A stretch of 34,160 bases of DNA from an uncultured Saprospiraceae bacterium (lineage in GTDB: Bacteria; Bacteroidota; Bacteroidia; Chitinophagales; Saprospiraceae), in the NCBI GenBank assembly GCA_937941095.1, contig CALDYJ010000151.1, forward strand, positions 1 through 34,160, in the 5' to 3' direction. Positions 16,137-24,211 of this stretch are shown here, piece after piece. How positions within the stretch are numbered: the stretch's first letter is position 1; each line of letters starts with the position of its first letter. A program made the position numbers and the translations under genes. The notes below the pieces were generated by a model. The model ran no database searches and was not told the DNA's origin. It worked only from the letters and a program-made list of their open reading frames with translations.

Positions 16137-16952
16137 TTATTGGCCTTTAATCGTTTTGAGCAGCGCTTTCGTCTCAGGAAGAGGTTCGATGCCAAATTCC
16201 TTTTCTAAGACTTGTTCACATTGTTGATAAGTCTTAATGGCTTGAGGTCGATTTCCTTTTTGAAAATATGCCGACATCTGTATTCTGTAGGCATCTTCCC
16301 AGGCATTATCGATTTGAAGTGCCTGTTTGGCTAGACGAATACTTTCCATTGGGTTATCTTTGATAAGTAATTCTCCTAAGGTAATGATGGCCCCTAGTAC
16401 TAAAACTTGTATGCGTTCTCTTTCTTCACTGGACCAATCTTCGTATAATCTTTCAGGGAGGTAAACACCATGAAATAAATTTATCGCTTCTCTATACGCT
16501 TCTATTGCAGTTTCTTTGTCATTTGGTAAGGCTTGATTGCCTATGGCGATGTATTGTTCTAAAGCATCTACATCAATCCAAATTTCATTTAAGTTGAGTT
16601 GGTAAGTTAATCCTTGCCTAATGATGAAGCGAGCTTCTGTTCGTGAAGGTCTATTGGGTTCTATTGCTTTATTTGCACCATGGAGCGATACTTTAAATTT
16701 TTGCTGGCCAGTCTTTTGATCTAAATCTTCCCATACTCTATCAATGATTTGTTCTTTATGCAATCCTCTTCTGTGGCGGGCTGTCACGAGGAATTGAAAG
16801 AGCTGAAGCGTGGTATCCCGCCCCCATTCTTTTGCATGAATCGCATTACCTTCTCTCCATACTTCAAACCTTCCTAAGGTCTGAACATGCAAGGCAGCAT
16901 TTTCTCTTTTGCTGTTAATTTCCACCAATCTATCTTGATAATGCTTAATCAT
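16137..16952 (-). CDS. SARP/AfsR-type transcriptional activator with BTAD domain
   Basis: 271-residue DNA-binding regulator. An OmpR-type winged helix occupies about residues 20-115 (LHVQTLGRFEVWREG, WGRDTTLQLFQFL, LHKEQIIDRVWEDL), and a bacterial transcriptional activator domain of TPR-like helices occupies about 122-268 (IDVDALEQYI, AIEAYREAINLFHGVYLPE, YQQCEQVLEKEFGIEPLPET). No receiver or ATPase domain is attached, so this is the short SARP form. It begins 6 bases after the upstream phasin-like gene, forming a two-gene operon, and lies directly upstream of the 11-bp-spaced heptamers at 16024-16052. It most likely activates the phasin-lipase operon. SARP proteins are best known from Actinobacteria. 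Confidence 0.88.
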   Translation of the reverse strand: MIKHYQDRLVEINSKRENAALHVQTLGRFEVWREGNAIHAKEWGRDTTLQLFQFLVTARHRRGLHKEQIIDRVWEDLDQKTGQQKFKVSLHGANKAIEPNRPSRTEARFIIRQGLTYQLNLNEIWIDVDALEQYIAIGNQALPNDKETAIEAYREAINLFHGVYLPERLYEDWSSEERERIQVLVLGAIITLGELLIKDNPMESIRLAKQALQIDNAWEDAYRIQMSAYFQKGNRPQAIKTYQQCEQVLEKEFGIEPLPETKALLKTIKGQ

Positions 16953-16958
16953 AGAAGA

Positions 16959-17486
16959 TTAGTCTTTCTTTAATTTTTTAGAAAGTTTATCTACTTTTTT
17001 ATTTAGGCTTTGAATTTCTTTGGACATCTTTTCCATCATCTTCATCAATTCTTTATTATTAGATTTTGAACTTGCCATCCAAGAGTCAATGTCGATTTTA
17101 TCTCCAAAGTCTACTTTAAATTGGTTGAGCTGATCTTGTATTTGGTCTTGGAATTGAGCGACTTGTCTTTTAGGGTCCTTAATGGTATCAAGGACAACTT
17201 TAGGTGCAGTACTTGCCATCTTTTTCCAGAGGTCAAAACTTTTCGCCAGGATTCCTTTTTGTTCATCTGGACTTTTGTCTCCCATTGCTTGAATCGTCAG
17301 GTCGGCCAATTTTCCTTGAATAAACTGAACGACTTCTTCGAATTCTGAAAATCGTTGTTCTTCTCCACCCTGTACATGGCGTATATTACCTCGCCATTGT
17401 ACTTGAGGCTCTCCAGCTTCTGACTGAAAAATCTTTTGTGTAAATCGCAAAACAAAAGATGCTGTTTCGTCTTTTTTATTGGACAT
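16959..17486 (-). CDS. Phasin-like / coiled-coil protein cotranscribed with the activator
   Basis: 175 residues. The N-terminal about 55 residues form a small compact domain (FVLRFTQKIF, WRGNIRHVQGGEEQRF, VVQFIQGKL) of a type I associate with short uncharacterised bacterial proteins. The middle (about 60-130) is an amphipathic helical stretch rich in Gln and Asp (VAQFQDQIQDQLNQF) like a phasin, and the last 35 residues form a Lys/Met/Leu heptad coiled coil (KMMEKMSKEIQSL). Such C-terminal coiled coils occur in PHA-synthase subunits PhaE/PhaR and in granule proteins. It precedes the SARP gene by 6 bases, so it may be a coat protein or a modulator of the activator. Function not established. Confidence 0.6.
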   Translation of the reverse strand: MSNKKDETASFVLRFTQKIFQSEAGEPQVQWRGNIRHVQGGEEQRFSEFEEVVQFIQGKLADLTIQAMGDKSPDEQKGILAKSFDLWKKMASTAPKVVLDTIKDPKRQVAQFQDQIQDQLNQFKVDFGDKIDIDSWMASSKSNNKELMKMMEKMSKEIQSLNKKVDKLSKKLKKD

Positions 17487-17554
17487 TTATTTTGGTTTGT
17501 TTTTTGATGATTGTTAGTTGTCGCTTTGTGAACACCTTACAATTAACAATATTT

Positions 17555-17587
17555 ATTCATCATTTATATACTAGTTATTTGATGAAT
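17555..17587. repeat. 8-bp inverted repeat between the divergent activator and WS/DGAT operons
   Basis: ATTCATCA (17555-17562) and TGATGAAT (17580-17587) are perfect complements separated by 17 bp, so their centres lie about 25 bp apart. The site lies in the shared upstream region of the minus-strand phasin/SARP operon and the plus-strand WS/DGAT gene, and is a plausible operator for either. Confidence 0.4.
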
Positions 17588-17641
17588 AGTTTATTGCTCG
17601 AAGCAAGTTAAAAAAAATAGTTTGTGATTTAGCTTCTTAAT

Positions 17642-17682
17642 TTTGAAGAAATATGGTAAATTAGGTTTGTTCACTAAACAAA
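17642..17682 (+). promoter_or_regulatory. Promoter with overlapping inverted repeat for the WS/DGAT gene
   Basis: TTTG (17642-17645) and TAGGTTTG (17662-17669) fit the Bacteroidota -33/-7 boxes with a 16-bp spacer, slightly short. TTTGTT (17666-17671) and AACAAA (17677-17682) form a perfect inverted repeat over the -7 box and start point, a position suited to a repressor. The ATG lies at 17699. No GAGTTAC repeat is present here. Confidence 0.45.
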
Positions 17683-17698
17683 TATATTTTTCCAGAAT

Positions 17699-19483
17699 AT
17701 GAAATCAATCTCAGGTCTTGATGCAGCATTTCTTTATGCTGAAACTCCTTCAAGTCATATGCACATAGGATCCGTGGCTGTCATCGAAGGCTCTTTAGAA
17801 TTTGATACTTTTCGATCCATCATAAATTCTCGTCTACATCAGATTCCAAAATTGCGTAAGCGATTAATGTATGTTCCATTTAGCATTGACTATCCATATT
17901 GGGTGGATGATCCTAATTTCGACATAGACATGCATTTGTACCACATTGCTTTACCTAAACCTGGAGGATGGAAAGAATTGCGTAAAATAGCTTCTACCAT
18001 ATTCAGTAGTCCTTTAGATCAATCTAGGCCATTGTGGTCATTTTTCTTTGTAGAAGGTCTTGACAATGTGCCTCAAGTCCCAAAAGGTTCAGTTGCTGTT
18101 ATTGCAAAGATTCATCATGTTGCTATTGATGGTGTTGCTGGAGCAGGCATGTTAAGTTTACTCTTTGATTTTACCAATGAAAAAAGAGACATTCCCGAAC
18201 CGAGACCTTATCATCCTGAACCCTTACCAAATGATTTATCGCTCATTATGAAGAGCACTATGAGTTTTGCGCAAAATCCATTAAAGTTTCCAAAATTGAT
18301 TTCCTCCTTATTGAGTTCTTCTTTTAAAGCAGGGATGCTCACGAGGGTACAACATTCTGAATTACCCACTGCTCCATTTTCAGCACCGAATACTCCTTTA
18401 AATGGAATAATTTCTCCAAAGCGGAAATGGAACACAGCCATCCTTTCATTAGAAAGAATAAAGGTCTTAAAGAAAACGATGGGCACAACGATGAATGACG
18501 TTTTATTAGCTATTTGTGCAGGAGCATTAAGAAGGTATTTATTAGAAAAGGAAAAATTACCTGCTAAACCTCTTGTAGCTATGGTCCCTATCTCTACCCG
18601 AACCTCAGCTAATAAAAATGAGTCTGATAATCAGATTTCATCAATGCTGGTACAATTAGCAACTAACATTGAAGATCCTATTGAGCAATTGGAGGTAATT
18701 CATGAAAATACCATTCGAGGTAAAACTTACCAAGGTGCAGTTGGCGCAAAATCATTAGCTAATATGGCTGAGATGGTTCCATTTGGTGTTGCAAATCAAG
18801 CAGCGAGAATATATTCAAGATACAGAGTCTCTGAATTGCACAACCCCGTTTTTAATGTCACCATTACTAATGTACCCGGCCCGCAATTTCCACTTTACTT
18901 GCATGGTAATAAATTATTGTCTGTGATGGGAATGGCGCCCATTATAGACGGAATGGGATTAATCTTAACTATCTTTTCTTATAATGGAATGGTTACAATA
19001 AGTCCAACAAGTGATGCGAAAACAATGCCTGATATTGATGTATTTTCTAGGTATTTAAGAGAGTCTGCTAACATCCTTGAAGCAGCTATTCTAAAAAGGG
19101 GTAAAAGTAAAAAGAAAGTTGCTGTTAAAGCAAAGCAATTGCGTCCAGCTTCTGATGCTATGTTTAATCATGTCAAAAAAGAATTAATTGCAAACGCAGA
19201 ATTTATAAAACCAAATAATGGTTTATTTCAATTTCAAATTACAGGAGAAGTTGAGGCTTTTTGGAAGATAAATTTAAACAAATCACCTGGAGAAGTTCGC
19301 AAAGGAAAAACCACTAAAGCTGATGCTACCTTTACGATTTCAGACAAACACCTAATGCGAGTAGCGACAGGAAAATTAAACTTACAAACTGCTTTTATTC
19401 AAGGAAGATTAAAAATTGATGGAGATTCAATGAAGGCCATGAAGTTAGGAACTATTTTGAGTAAACTTCCAAAATTGAAATAA
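17699..19483 (+). CDS. Wax ester synthase/diacylglycerol acyltransferase with C-terminal SCP2-like domain
   Basis: Enzyme that joins acyl-CoA to a long-chain alcohol or diacylglycerol, making wax esters or triacylglycerol for storage; membrane- or droplet-associated. The start SGLDAAFLYAETPSSHMHIG is typical of the family. PLW (111-113) and the catalytic HHVAIDG (139-145, HHxxxDG) follow, then MNDVLLAICAGALRRYL and NVTITNVPGP in the C-terminal half. The acyltransferase ends near residue 465. A Lys-rich linker (KRGKSKKK) then leads to about 112 extra residues (483-594: ITGEVEAFWKINLN, ADATFTISDKHLMRVATGKLN, GRLKIDGDSMKAMKL) that look like an SCP2 sterol/lipid-carrier domain. Usual WS/DGATs have 450-500 residues, so this is a fusion. 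Convergent with the acyltransferase fusion 6 bases away. Confidence 0.9.
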   Translation: MKSISGLDAAFLYAETPSSHMHIGSVAVIEGSLEFDTFRSIINSRLHQIPKLRKRLMYVPFSIDYPYWVDDPNFDIDMHLYHIALPKPGGWKELRKIASTIFSSPLDQSRPLWSFFFVEGLDNVPQVPKGSVAVIAKIHHVAIDGVAGAGMLSLLFDFTNEKRDIPEPRPYHPEPLPNDLSLIMKSTMSFAQNPLKFPKLISSLLSSSFKAGMLTRVQHSELPTAPFSAPNTPLNGIISPKRKWNTAILSLERIKVLKKTMGTTMNDVLLAICAGALRRYLLEKEKLPAKPLVAMVPISTRTSANKNESDNQISSMLVQLATNIEDPIEQLEVIHENTIRGKTYQGAVGAKSLANMAEMVPFGVANQAARIYSRYRVSELHNPVFNVTITNVPGPQFPLYLHGNKLLSVMGMAPIIDGMGLILTIFSYNGMVTISPTSDAKTMPDIDVFSRYLRESANILEAAILKRGKSKKKVAVKAKQLRPASDAMFNHVKKELIANAEFIKPNNGLFQFQITGEVEAFWKINLNKSPGEVRKGKTTKADATFTISDKHLMRVATGKLNLQTAFIQGRLKIDGDSMKAMKLGTILSKLPKLK

Positions 19484-19489
19484 TAATAC

Positions 19490-22400
19490 TTACTTCTTTT
19501 TCTTTGCTTTACTTTTTTTCACCGAAGTTTTGGACTTGGCTTTTGGTGGCTTCGACTTTAAAGTTTTGTCTTTAATTTTTGTTTTCGCCTTAATTTTAGT
19601 AGTAGATTTTGATTTAGGTTTTCTTTTTACCTTGGTAAAATCCTCGGGATTAGTTTTTACGGCGACACCGTTTTTCTTGGAAGACTTATTTTTGACACCA
19701 CTAGTTTTTTTGCTTTTCTTATCTACTCCATTTTCACCTAGTATAATTTCTTTCTGACCCAAAACTTCTAAGAACATATTTCGAACATCTTTTACATGTT
19801 CATTTAAATTTTCTCGTTTCCATTTTTTAGTGCTGACCGGAGGCAAGACTTTGACCTCTACTGCTGTTGGTCTAAAAAGATTACTACCTCTAGGCATGAC
19901 GTCGTGTGCATTTTTAACTACAATGGGTACTAAGGGCACACCTGCTTGCATGGCTAAATGGAAAGCTCCCTTTTTAAAGGATCCTAATTTGTAATCATAG
20001 CTTCTAGTTCCTTCTGGAAATATGATGATAGAAGTTCCTCCTTTCAAGGCATCTACCGCAGGCTTCATAGCTTCAATGGCTTTGGCTCTATTTTTACGAT
20101 CTACGAAGATGACACCAGCAGCTTGCAGCATCTGGCCAATGATAGGATAATTTTGTAATTCTTTTTTTGCAATCCCTACAGCATCTTTCTGTATCAGTTT
20201 AGCAGCCAGAAATAAATCTACATTGCTCTGATGGTTTAAGATGAAAACTGCAGGACGATGTGACCATAAGTGTTCGTTTCCTTTGACTACCAATTGGATT
20301 CCACCTAATGTACAAACTAAATCCCCTACTGTAGCCATCATAGAATTCACTCCATCCTTGTAAGACATGTTCATGGAGCCTGTAGCTAGTCCATTAAAAA
20401 TGGCTGGAAATAAACCGGCAAGTGCTAATCCAGTTCTCACCCAATTCGAAACACCGGGTCTTTCTGCATCAGAAAATCGGTAAATTGGCCAATCATTTTG
20501 AAAGGCAATGGCCGTTAATTTTGTATCTGGATTTAGGGGTCGTGGTTTTCCAACTATTTCTAGCAATGGTAAATCTTCTACCGAGTCAGTATAAAAATAA
20601 CACCTGCTTAAATCGAGCTTATGTTTTTTCGCTAGTGATCTAGCAGCAAATGATTTCCCTTCCCCCCAACAAGCAGGTTCAACGATCTTACCAGTAAACT
20701 TCCCTTTTTTGACTTCCATTCTTGTGCACATAACATGCTCAATCATTAGATCTCTTGCAATTGGATTTACTTGATAAGGCGTAGCAGCTGAAATGATGGC
20801 CACGGTATGGCCTTTCGCTATGTGCGCAGCAACTAGTGCTCTAGATTCTGGATAGATTTCGCTCGCTAAATGTTTTTGATAAACTTCCTCCCCCACTTCA
20901 AGAAAAACTTTTTCTTTTATACCTTTAACACCTTGGGCGCCCATGGCAGCTAAACCTGCAAAATTTCCTTGTCCTCCCGCATAAACTAACACGCCAGCAA
21001 ACTGAGCAACAATTTCGCGTGTTGTCATTTTTCCACTGAACAATCTTGATTGAAAAAATTCTTTTGCAGAAAATCCTTTAATTAGTGTTCTATCCAGATC
21101 AAAGAAAGCACCAATATGGGCACCATCATCCTCTTTCATTATTTCACTTGTAATACTCTCTGTCTTTGATCCAGGTACTATTTCACGTTCTATTGGTACA
21201 ACAGAAAGTTCATCATGACGCTTTGACAGTGTAATACCTTGTACTGTTTTAATTCTATCTGCAACATCTTTTAATTGCCCATTAAATCTTTCGATTCGTC
21301 TTAATTTCTGGTCAGATCTATTTGGAATTAAATCTAAATTTTTAAGCAATCGGATTCCATTCTTTAAAAATGTTTTAGAAACGGATTCATTTCTTTGTAT
21401 GTGACCTTGCCATTGCATTTCTTCACCTAGGTACATGCATTTGTCTAAAAACATTTCATCGTCGAATGGAATATTCGTATCCAAACTCAATAATGCATGT
21501 CCAACAACTAAGTAAGCTTCGACATAAGTATTTAAAACAACTGGTGCTACCAATATGCTTTGTTCGTTTAATAATTTTTTAATATCGACTTCTGCATTTA
21601 GTATCCAATGTTCCCAATCACTTTTTAAGTAGCAAAGATTGTTTTCTATTTCGGTACTAAATTGAGCTTTTGCAGAATAGAAAAATTCAAATTTAAAAAG
21701 ATCTCTTAATGCCATGATCTCTATCCAAAAAGCTTGCAATCTTTTCTCAGATGGCAATCCAATGATCTTGCAGAAAGCTAATTCTATAAAAGCATGATGA
21801 TACAGGTGGTGTACCGACATGTTAGCATAGTAAGTATTGGATAGATAGTTTTCAGGATTGATGACATACTTAGTATTGACATATTCTCCTTGCTGATCTA
21901 TCAGTTTAGATTTCAATAAAAGATTGAGTGCTTTTTGTGTGCTTTCTCCTATCGGCTTGCCTCTATCCACTAATGCCTCCGGCTTATAGGATTCAATGTA
22001 AGTCATTAGTGCAACCAAATCGCTTTCGATGGCCCGTTTGTTTAAAGCATATTTACTCAGAAGAGAAATGCAAATAAGTGAAGCGGTTGTCACTGGGGTA
22101 ACTTTGTTGATTTGATGCACTAAACTTAGGGCAAAACCAGAAACCTTGGATTCTGCTAAATCAGATGAACTAGTGCTGACATCATCTACCAAAGGTTTTT
22201 GAGACACATCCATTGGTTCACCAAAACGTAATGAAATGCGTCCGAATTTTTCTCCCATTTTCTTAACGTAGTTTAAAAACCAAGCTAAGTTTTCTGGTGC
22301 TTTCATTTTCCCTTTTGCTTCCTCTGTCATATCTTTCACATCAGGAATCAAATCATACACAATTGACACTGGAATGTATTTTACCTCCTGACTTGAATCT

Positions 22401-22996
22401 TCTTCTGCATCCATGATGTATTTTAGGATGCCCATCTTTGGCCAAACCAATTTACCAGTTCGTGAACGGGTTCCTTCAATCGCCCACATGAAGTGAGCTC
22501 TTTCATTTACACGAGTAGAAATAAAATGCCTGAGTGTCGCTTTATAAATGGGTTTATCTTTAATCGAACGTTGTATGAAAATCACCCCAGTCTTTCGACC
22601 CAATTCTCCAAGCCCCATAAAGCTCATATTAATACCTGCGAAGATATGCGGTAATGGTAATCCATGTCTGATGAGAACAATCCCTAAAACAAACATGTCA
22701 ATGTAAGTCTTATGGGTCATAACAAAAGCAATAGGATGTCTTCTAGCTATTTTAGTAATGGCCTTTATTTCAGAAACATTTACGTCAATATGTTTTTGGT
22801 AACCTCTTGATAAAATGTACTGCGCAACTTCTGAACCTATTAAAGTAGCCAAAGGTTGTTGTATGGTATAGAGCTCTTTTAGATAAGTTGTTGCTTTGTC
22901 TAAAACAGATTCTTTGGATTCCCCGAGTTGAACAGCAAGGCTATCAAGTTTTCTTTGGAAACCTGCATCATTAAGAATCTGATCCATTGAAGACAT
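19490..22996 (-). CDS. Fusion of glycerol-3-phosphate acyltransferase, HAD phosphatase and 1-acylglycerol-3-phosphate acyltransferase
   Basis: 1168 residues in four parts. (1) PlsB-type acyltransferase, about 1-590: HKTYID (His95/Asp100, HX4D), GVIFIQR (137-143), EGTRSR (174-179), YIPVSIVYD (207-215), then a helical region. (2) HAD-IB phosphatase, about 625-840: FFDLDRTL (Asp633, Asp635), SAATP (736-740), Lys781, DSVEDLP (804-810). (3) PlsC-type acyltransferase, about 855-1080: NHQSNVD (His922/Asp927), FPEGTRS (993-999). (4) Lys-rich tail, 1092-1168. All catalytic motifs are intact. In Mycobacterium the PlsB2 and HAD-PlsC proteins are encoded by neighbouring genes; here they are one chain. 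Expected products are lysophosphatidate and phosphatidate, and possibly diacylglycerol if the HAD part is a lipid phosphatase (not shown). Supplies the convergent WS/DGAT. Confidence 0.9.
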   Translation of the reverse strand: MSSMDQILNDAGFQRKLDSLAVQLGESKESVLDKATTYLKELYTIQQPLATLIGSEVAQYILSRGYQKHIDVNVSEIKAITKIARRHPIAFVMTHKTYIDMFVLGIVLIRHGLPLPHIFAGINMSFMGLGELGRKTGVIFIQRSIKDKPIYKATLRHFISTRVNERAHFMWAIEGTRSRTGKLVWPKMGILKYIMDAEEDSSQEVKYIPVSIVYDLIPDVKDMTEEAKGKMKAPENLAWFLNYVKKMGEKFGRISLRFGEPMDVSQKPLVDDVSTSSSDLAESKVSGFALSLVHQINKVTPVTTASLICISLLSKYALNKRAIESDLVALMTYIESYKPEALVDRGKPIGESTQKALNLLLKSKLIDQQGEYVNTKYVINPENYLSNTYYANMSVHHLYHHAFIELAFCKIIGLPSEKRLQAFWIEIMALRDLFKFEFFYSAKAQFSTEIENNLCYLKSDWEHWILNAEVDIKKLLNEQSILVAPVVLNTYVEAYLVVGHALLSLDTNIPFDDEMFLDKCMYLGEEMQWQGHIQRNESVSKTFLKNGIRLLKNLDLIPNRSDQKLRRIERFNGQLKDVADRIKTVQGITLSKRHDELSVVPIEREIVPGSKTESITSEIMKEDDGAHIGAFFDLDRTLIKGFSAKEFFQSRLFSGKMTTREIVAQFAGVLVYAGGQGNFAGLAAMGAQGVKGIKEKVFLEVGEEVYQKHLASEIYPESRALVAAHIAKGHTVAIISAATPYQVNPIARDLMIEHVMCTRMEVKKGKFTGKIVEPACWGEGKSFAARSLAKKHKLDLSRCYFYTDSVEDLPLLEIVGKPRPLNPDTKLTAIAFQNDWPIYRFSDAERPGVSNWVRTGLALAGLFPAIFNGLATGSMNMSYKDGVNSMMATVGDLVCTLGGIQLVVKGNEHLWSHRPAVFILNHQSNVDLFLAAKLIQKDAVGIAKKELQNYPIIGQMLQAAGVIFVDRKNRAKAIEAMKPAVDALKGGTSIIIFPEGTRSYDYKLGSFKKGAFHLAMQAGVPLVPIVVKNAHDVMPRGSNLFRPTAVEVKVLPPVSTKKWKRENLNEHVKDVRNMFLEVLGQKEIILGENGVDKKSKKTSGVKNKSSKKNGVAVKTNPEDFTKVKRKPKSKSTTKIKAKTKIKDKTLKSKPPKAKSKTSVKKSKAKKKK

Positions 22997-23409
22997 AGGA
23001 AATTTGTAAAGTATTTAAGCTAATAGTAATGTACTCTGCTAAGTAATACGGCTTCTGATCAAAAATGATAATCCTTTTATTAATTTTAGGATAGATCTTT
23101 TTGTAATATAGGAATTTTTATACTGATTTAAGACCCAATATTATTGCTTTTCGAAAGGCCAATCTTCCTATTTTAAAGTTCAAATTTTACTAGTCCTTCT
23201 AACAAATAATACTATATTGTTGGTACATTTGGACGAATTATAAACCCTTTGTTTAGCACAATCCCCTGTTTACCAAAGTGTTATTTAATGTAAATTCCTT
23301 AATAACTACACTTTGAGCTTGTCCACATAACAGTCGATTACACCTAGATAGTGAACTATTCTAAAAACACATTCGTTTAATAAAAGTATGTATTAGTAAT
23401 CTGATTGAA
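22997..23409. other. Divergent intergenic region with an imperfect inverted repeat at 23274-23315
   Basis: No coding frame is seen. CAAAGTG-TTATT (23274-23285) and AATAA-CTA-CACTTTG (23301-23315) form an imperfect inverted repeat about 95 bases upstream of the lipase at 23410, a possible operator or leader hairpin. Promoters for the leftward acyltransferase fusion and the rightward lipase must be here, but no clear TAnnTTTG box was found, nor any GAGTTAC heptamer. Confidence 0.4.
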
Positions 23410-24195
23410 ATGACGAATACGAATAAAGAGAAAAATGTAGCAAAGCGACCAGGTTATTTCTGGTTGGCTACGGAAGCAGCGAGAGCTGCAATAGAACTAG
23501 GAATTTCAGTACCTTTTAGAAAATATTTCAAGTTAGAGCAAGAAGGTGATGAACATCCTGTATTGGTGTTACCAGGATTTATGGCAAGTGATTTTTCAAC
23601 AAAACCTATGCGGAATTTTATTGAAAAAATGGGCTACCATTCTTATGCATGGGATCTTGGTCGGAATTATGGCAAAGTTTCTTTTCTAGACGAATTAACA
23701 ATCAGATTAGAAGAATTATCAAAGCATCACAGTCAAAAAGTGAGCATCATCGGATGGAGTCTTGGTGGAATTTATGCTCGTCAATTAGCAAAAACAAGTC
23801 CTCATTTAGTTAGACAAGTGATAACTTTAGGATCACCTTTTTGTGGCATCACACAACCCAACAATGCTACTTGGTTGTATAATTTACTACCAGGAAATAA
23901 AAGGGTGGTCGACTTGGATCCTGAATTACTAAAAAACATCCCTCTCCCTGCTCCTGTCCCTACCACAGCAATATACACTAAGCAAGATGGCATGGTGCCA
24001 TGGGAAGCTTGTCTGGAATTAGAAGAAGATCATTTGCATCAAAACATTCAGGTACATGGATCTCATTTAGGACTAGGTGTAAATCCAACAGTCCTTGAAA
24101 TCATTGTAGATCGACTACAATATTCTGAAAAAAATTGGGAACATTTTAGTGCTTCTAGTATCATGAAAGACCTACTTTATTATCCTTCATTGTAA
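23410..24195 (+). CDS. Second alpha/beta-hydrolase lipase of the locus
   Basis: 261-residue relative of the lipase at 13687-14478, alignable almost end to end. HPVLVLPGFMAS is followed by the nucleophile elbow GWSLGG (Ser117), with Asp193 (KQDGMVP) and His219 (GSHLGLG) as the other triad members. No signal peptide. The N-terminal about 40 residues differ most between the two (here RPGYFWLATEAARAAIELG), so they may attach to different partners or surfaces. It stands alone on the plus strand, outside the phasin operon, so the two lipases are under different promoters. Likely substrate is neutral lipid ester, by context. Confidence 0.8.
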   Translation: MTNTNKEKNVAKRPGYFWLATEAARAAIELGISVPFRKYFKLEQEGDEHPVLVLPGFMASDFSTKPMRNFIEKMGYHSYAWDLGRNYGKVSFLDELTIRLEELSKHHSQKVSIIGWSLGGIYARQLAKTSPHLVRQVITLGSPFCGITQPNNATWLYNLLPGNKRVVDLDPELLKNIPLPAPVPTTAIYTKQDGMVPWEACLELEEDHLHQNIQVHGSHLGLGVNPTVLEIIVDRLQYSEKNWEHFSASSIMKDLLYYPSL

Positions 24196-24211
24196 GCACC
24201 TATTGATTTTT

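Noticed and set aside
13687..24195. Polyhydroxyalkanoate locus instead of neutral lipid
   Set aside because: Phasins and lipases would fit, but no PHA synthase, PhaA or PhaB is present, while WS/DGAT and glycerolipid acyltransferases are.
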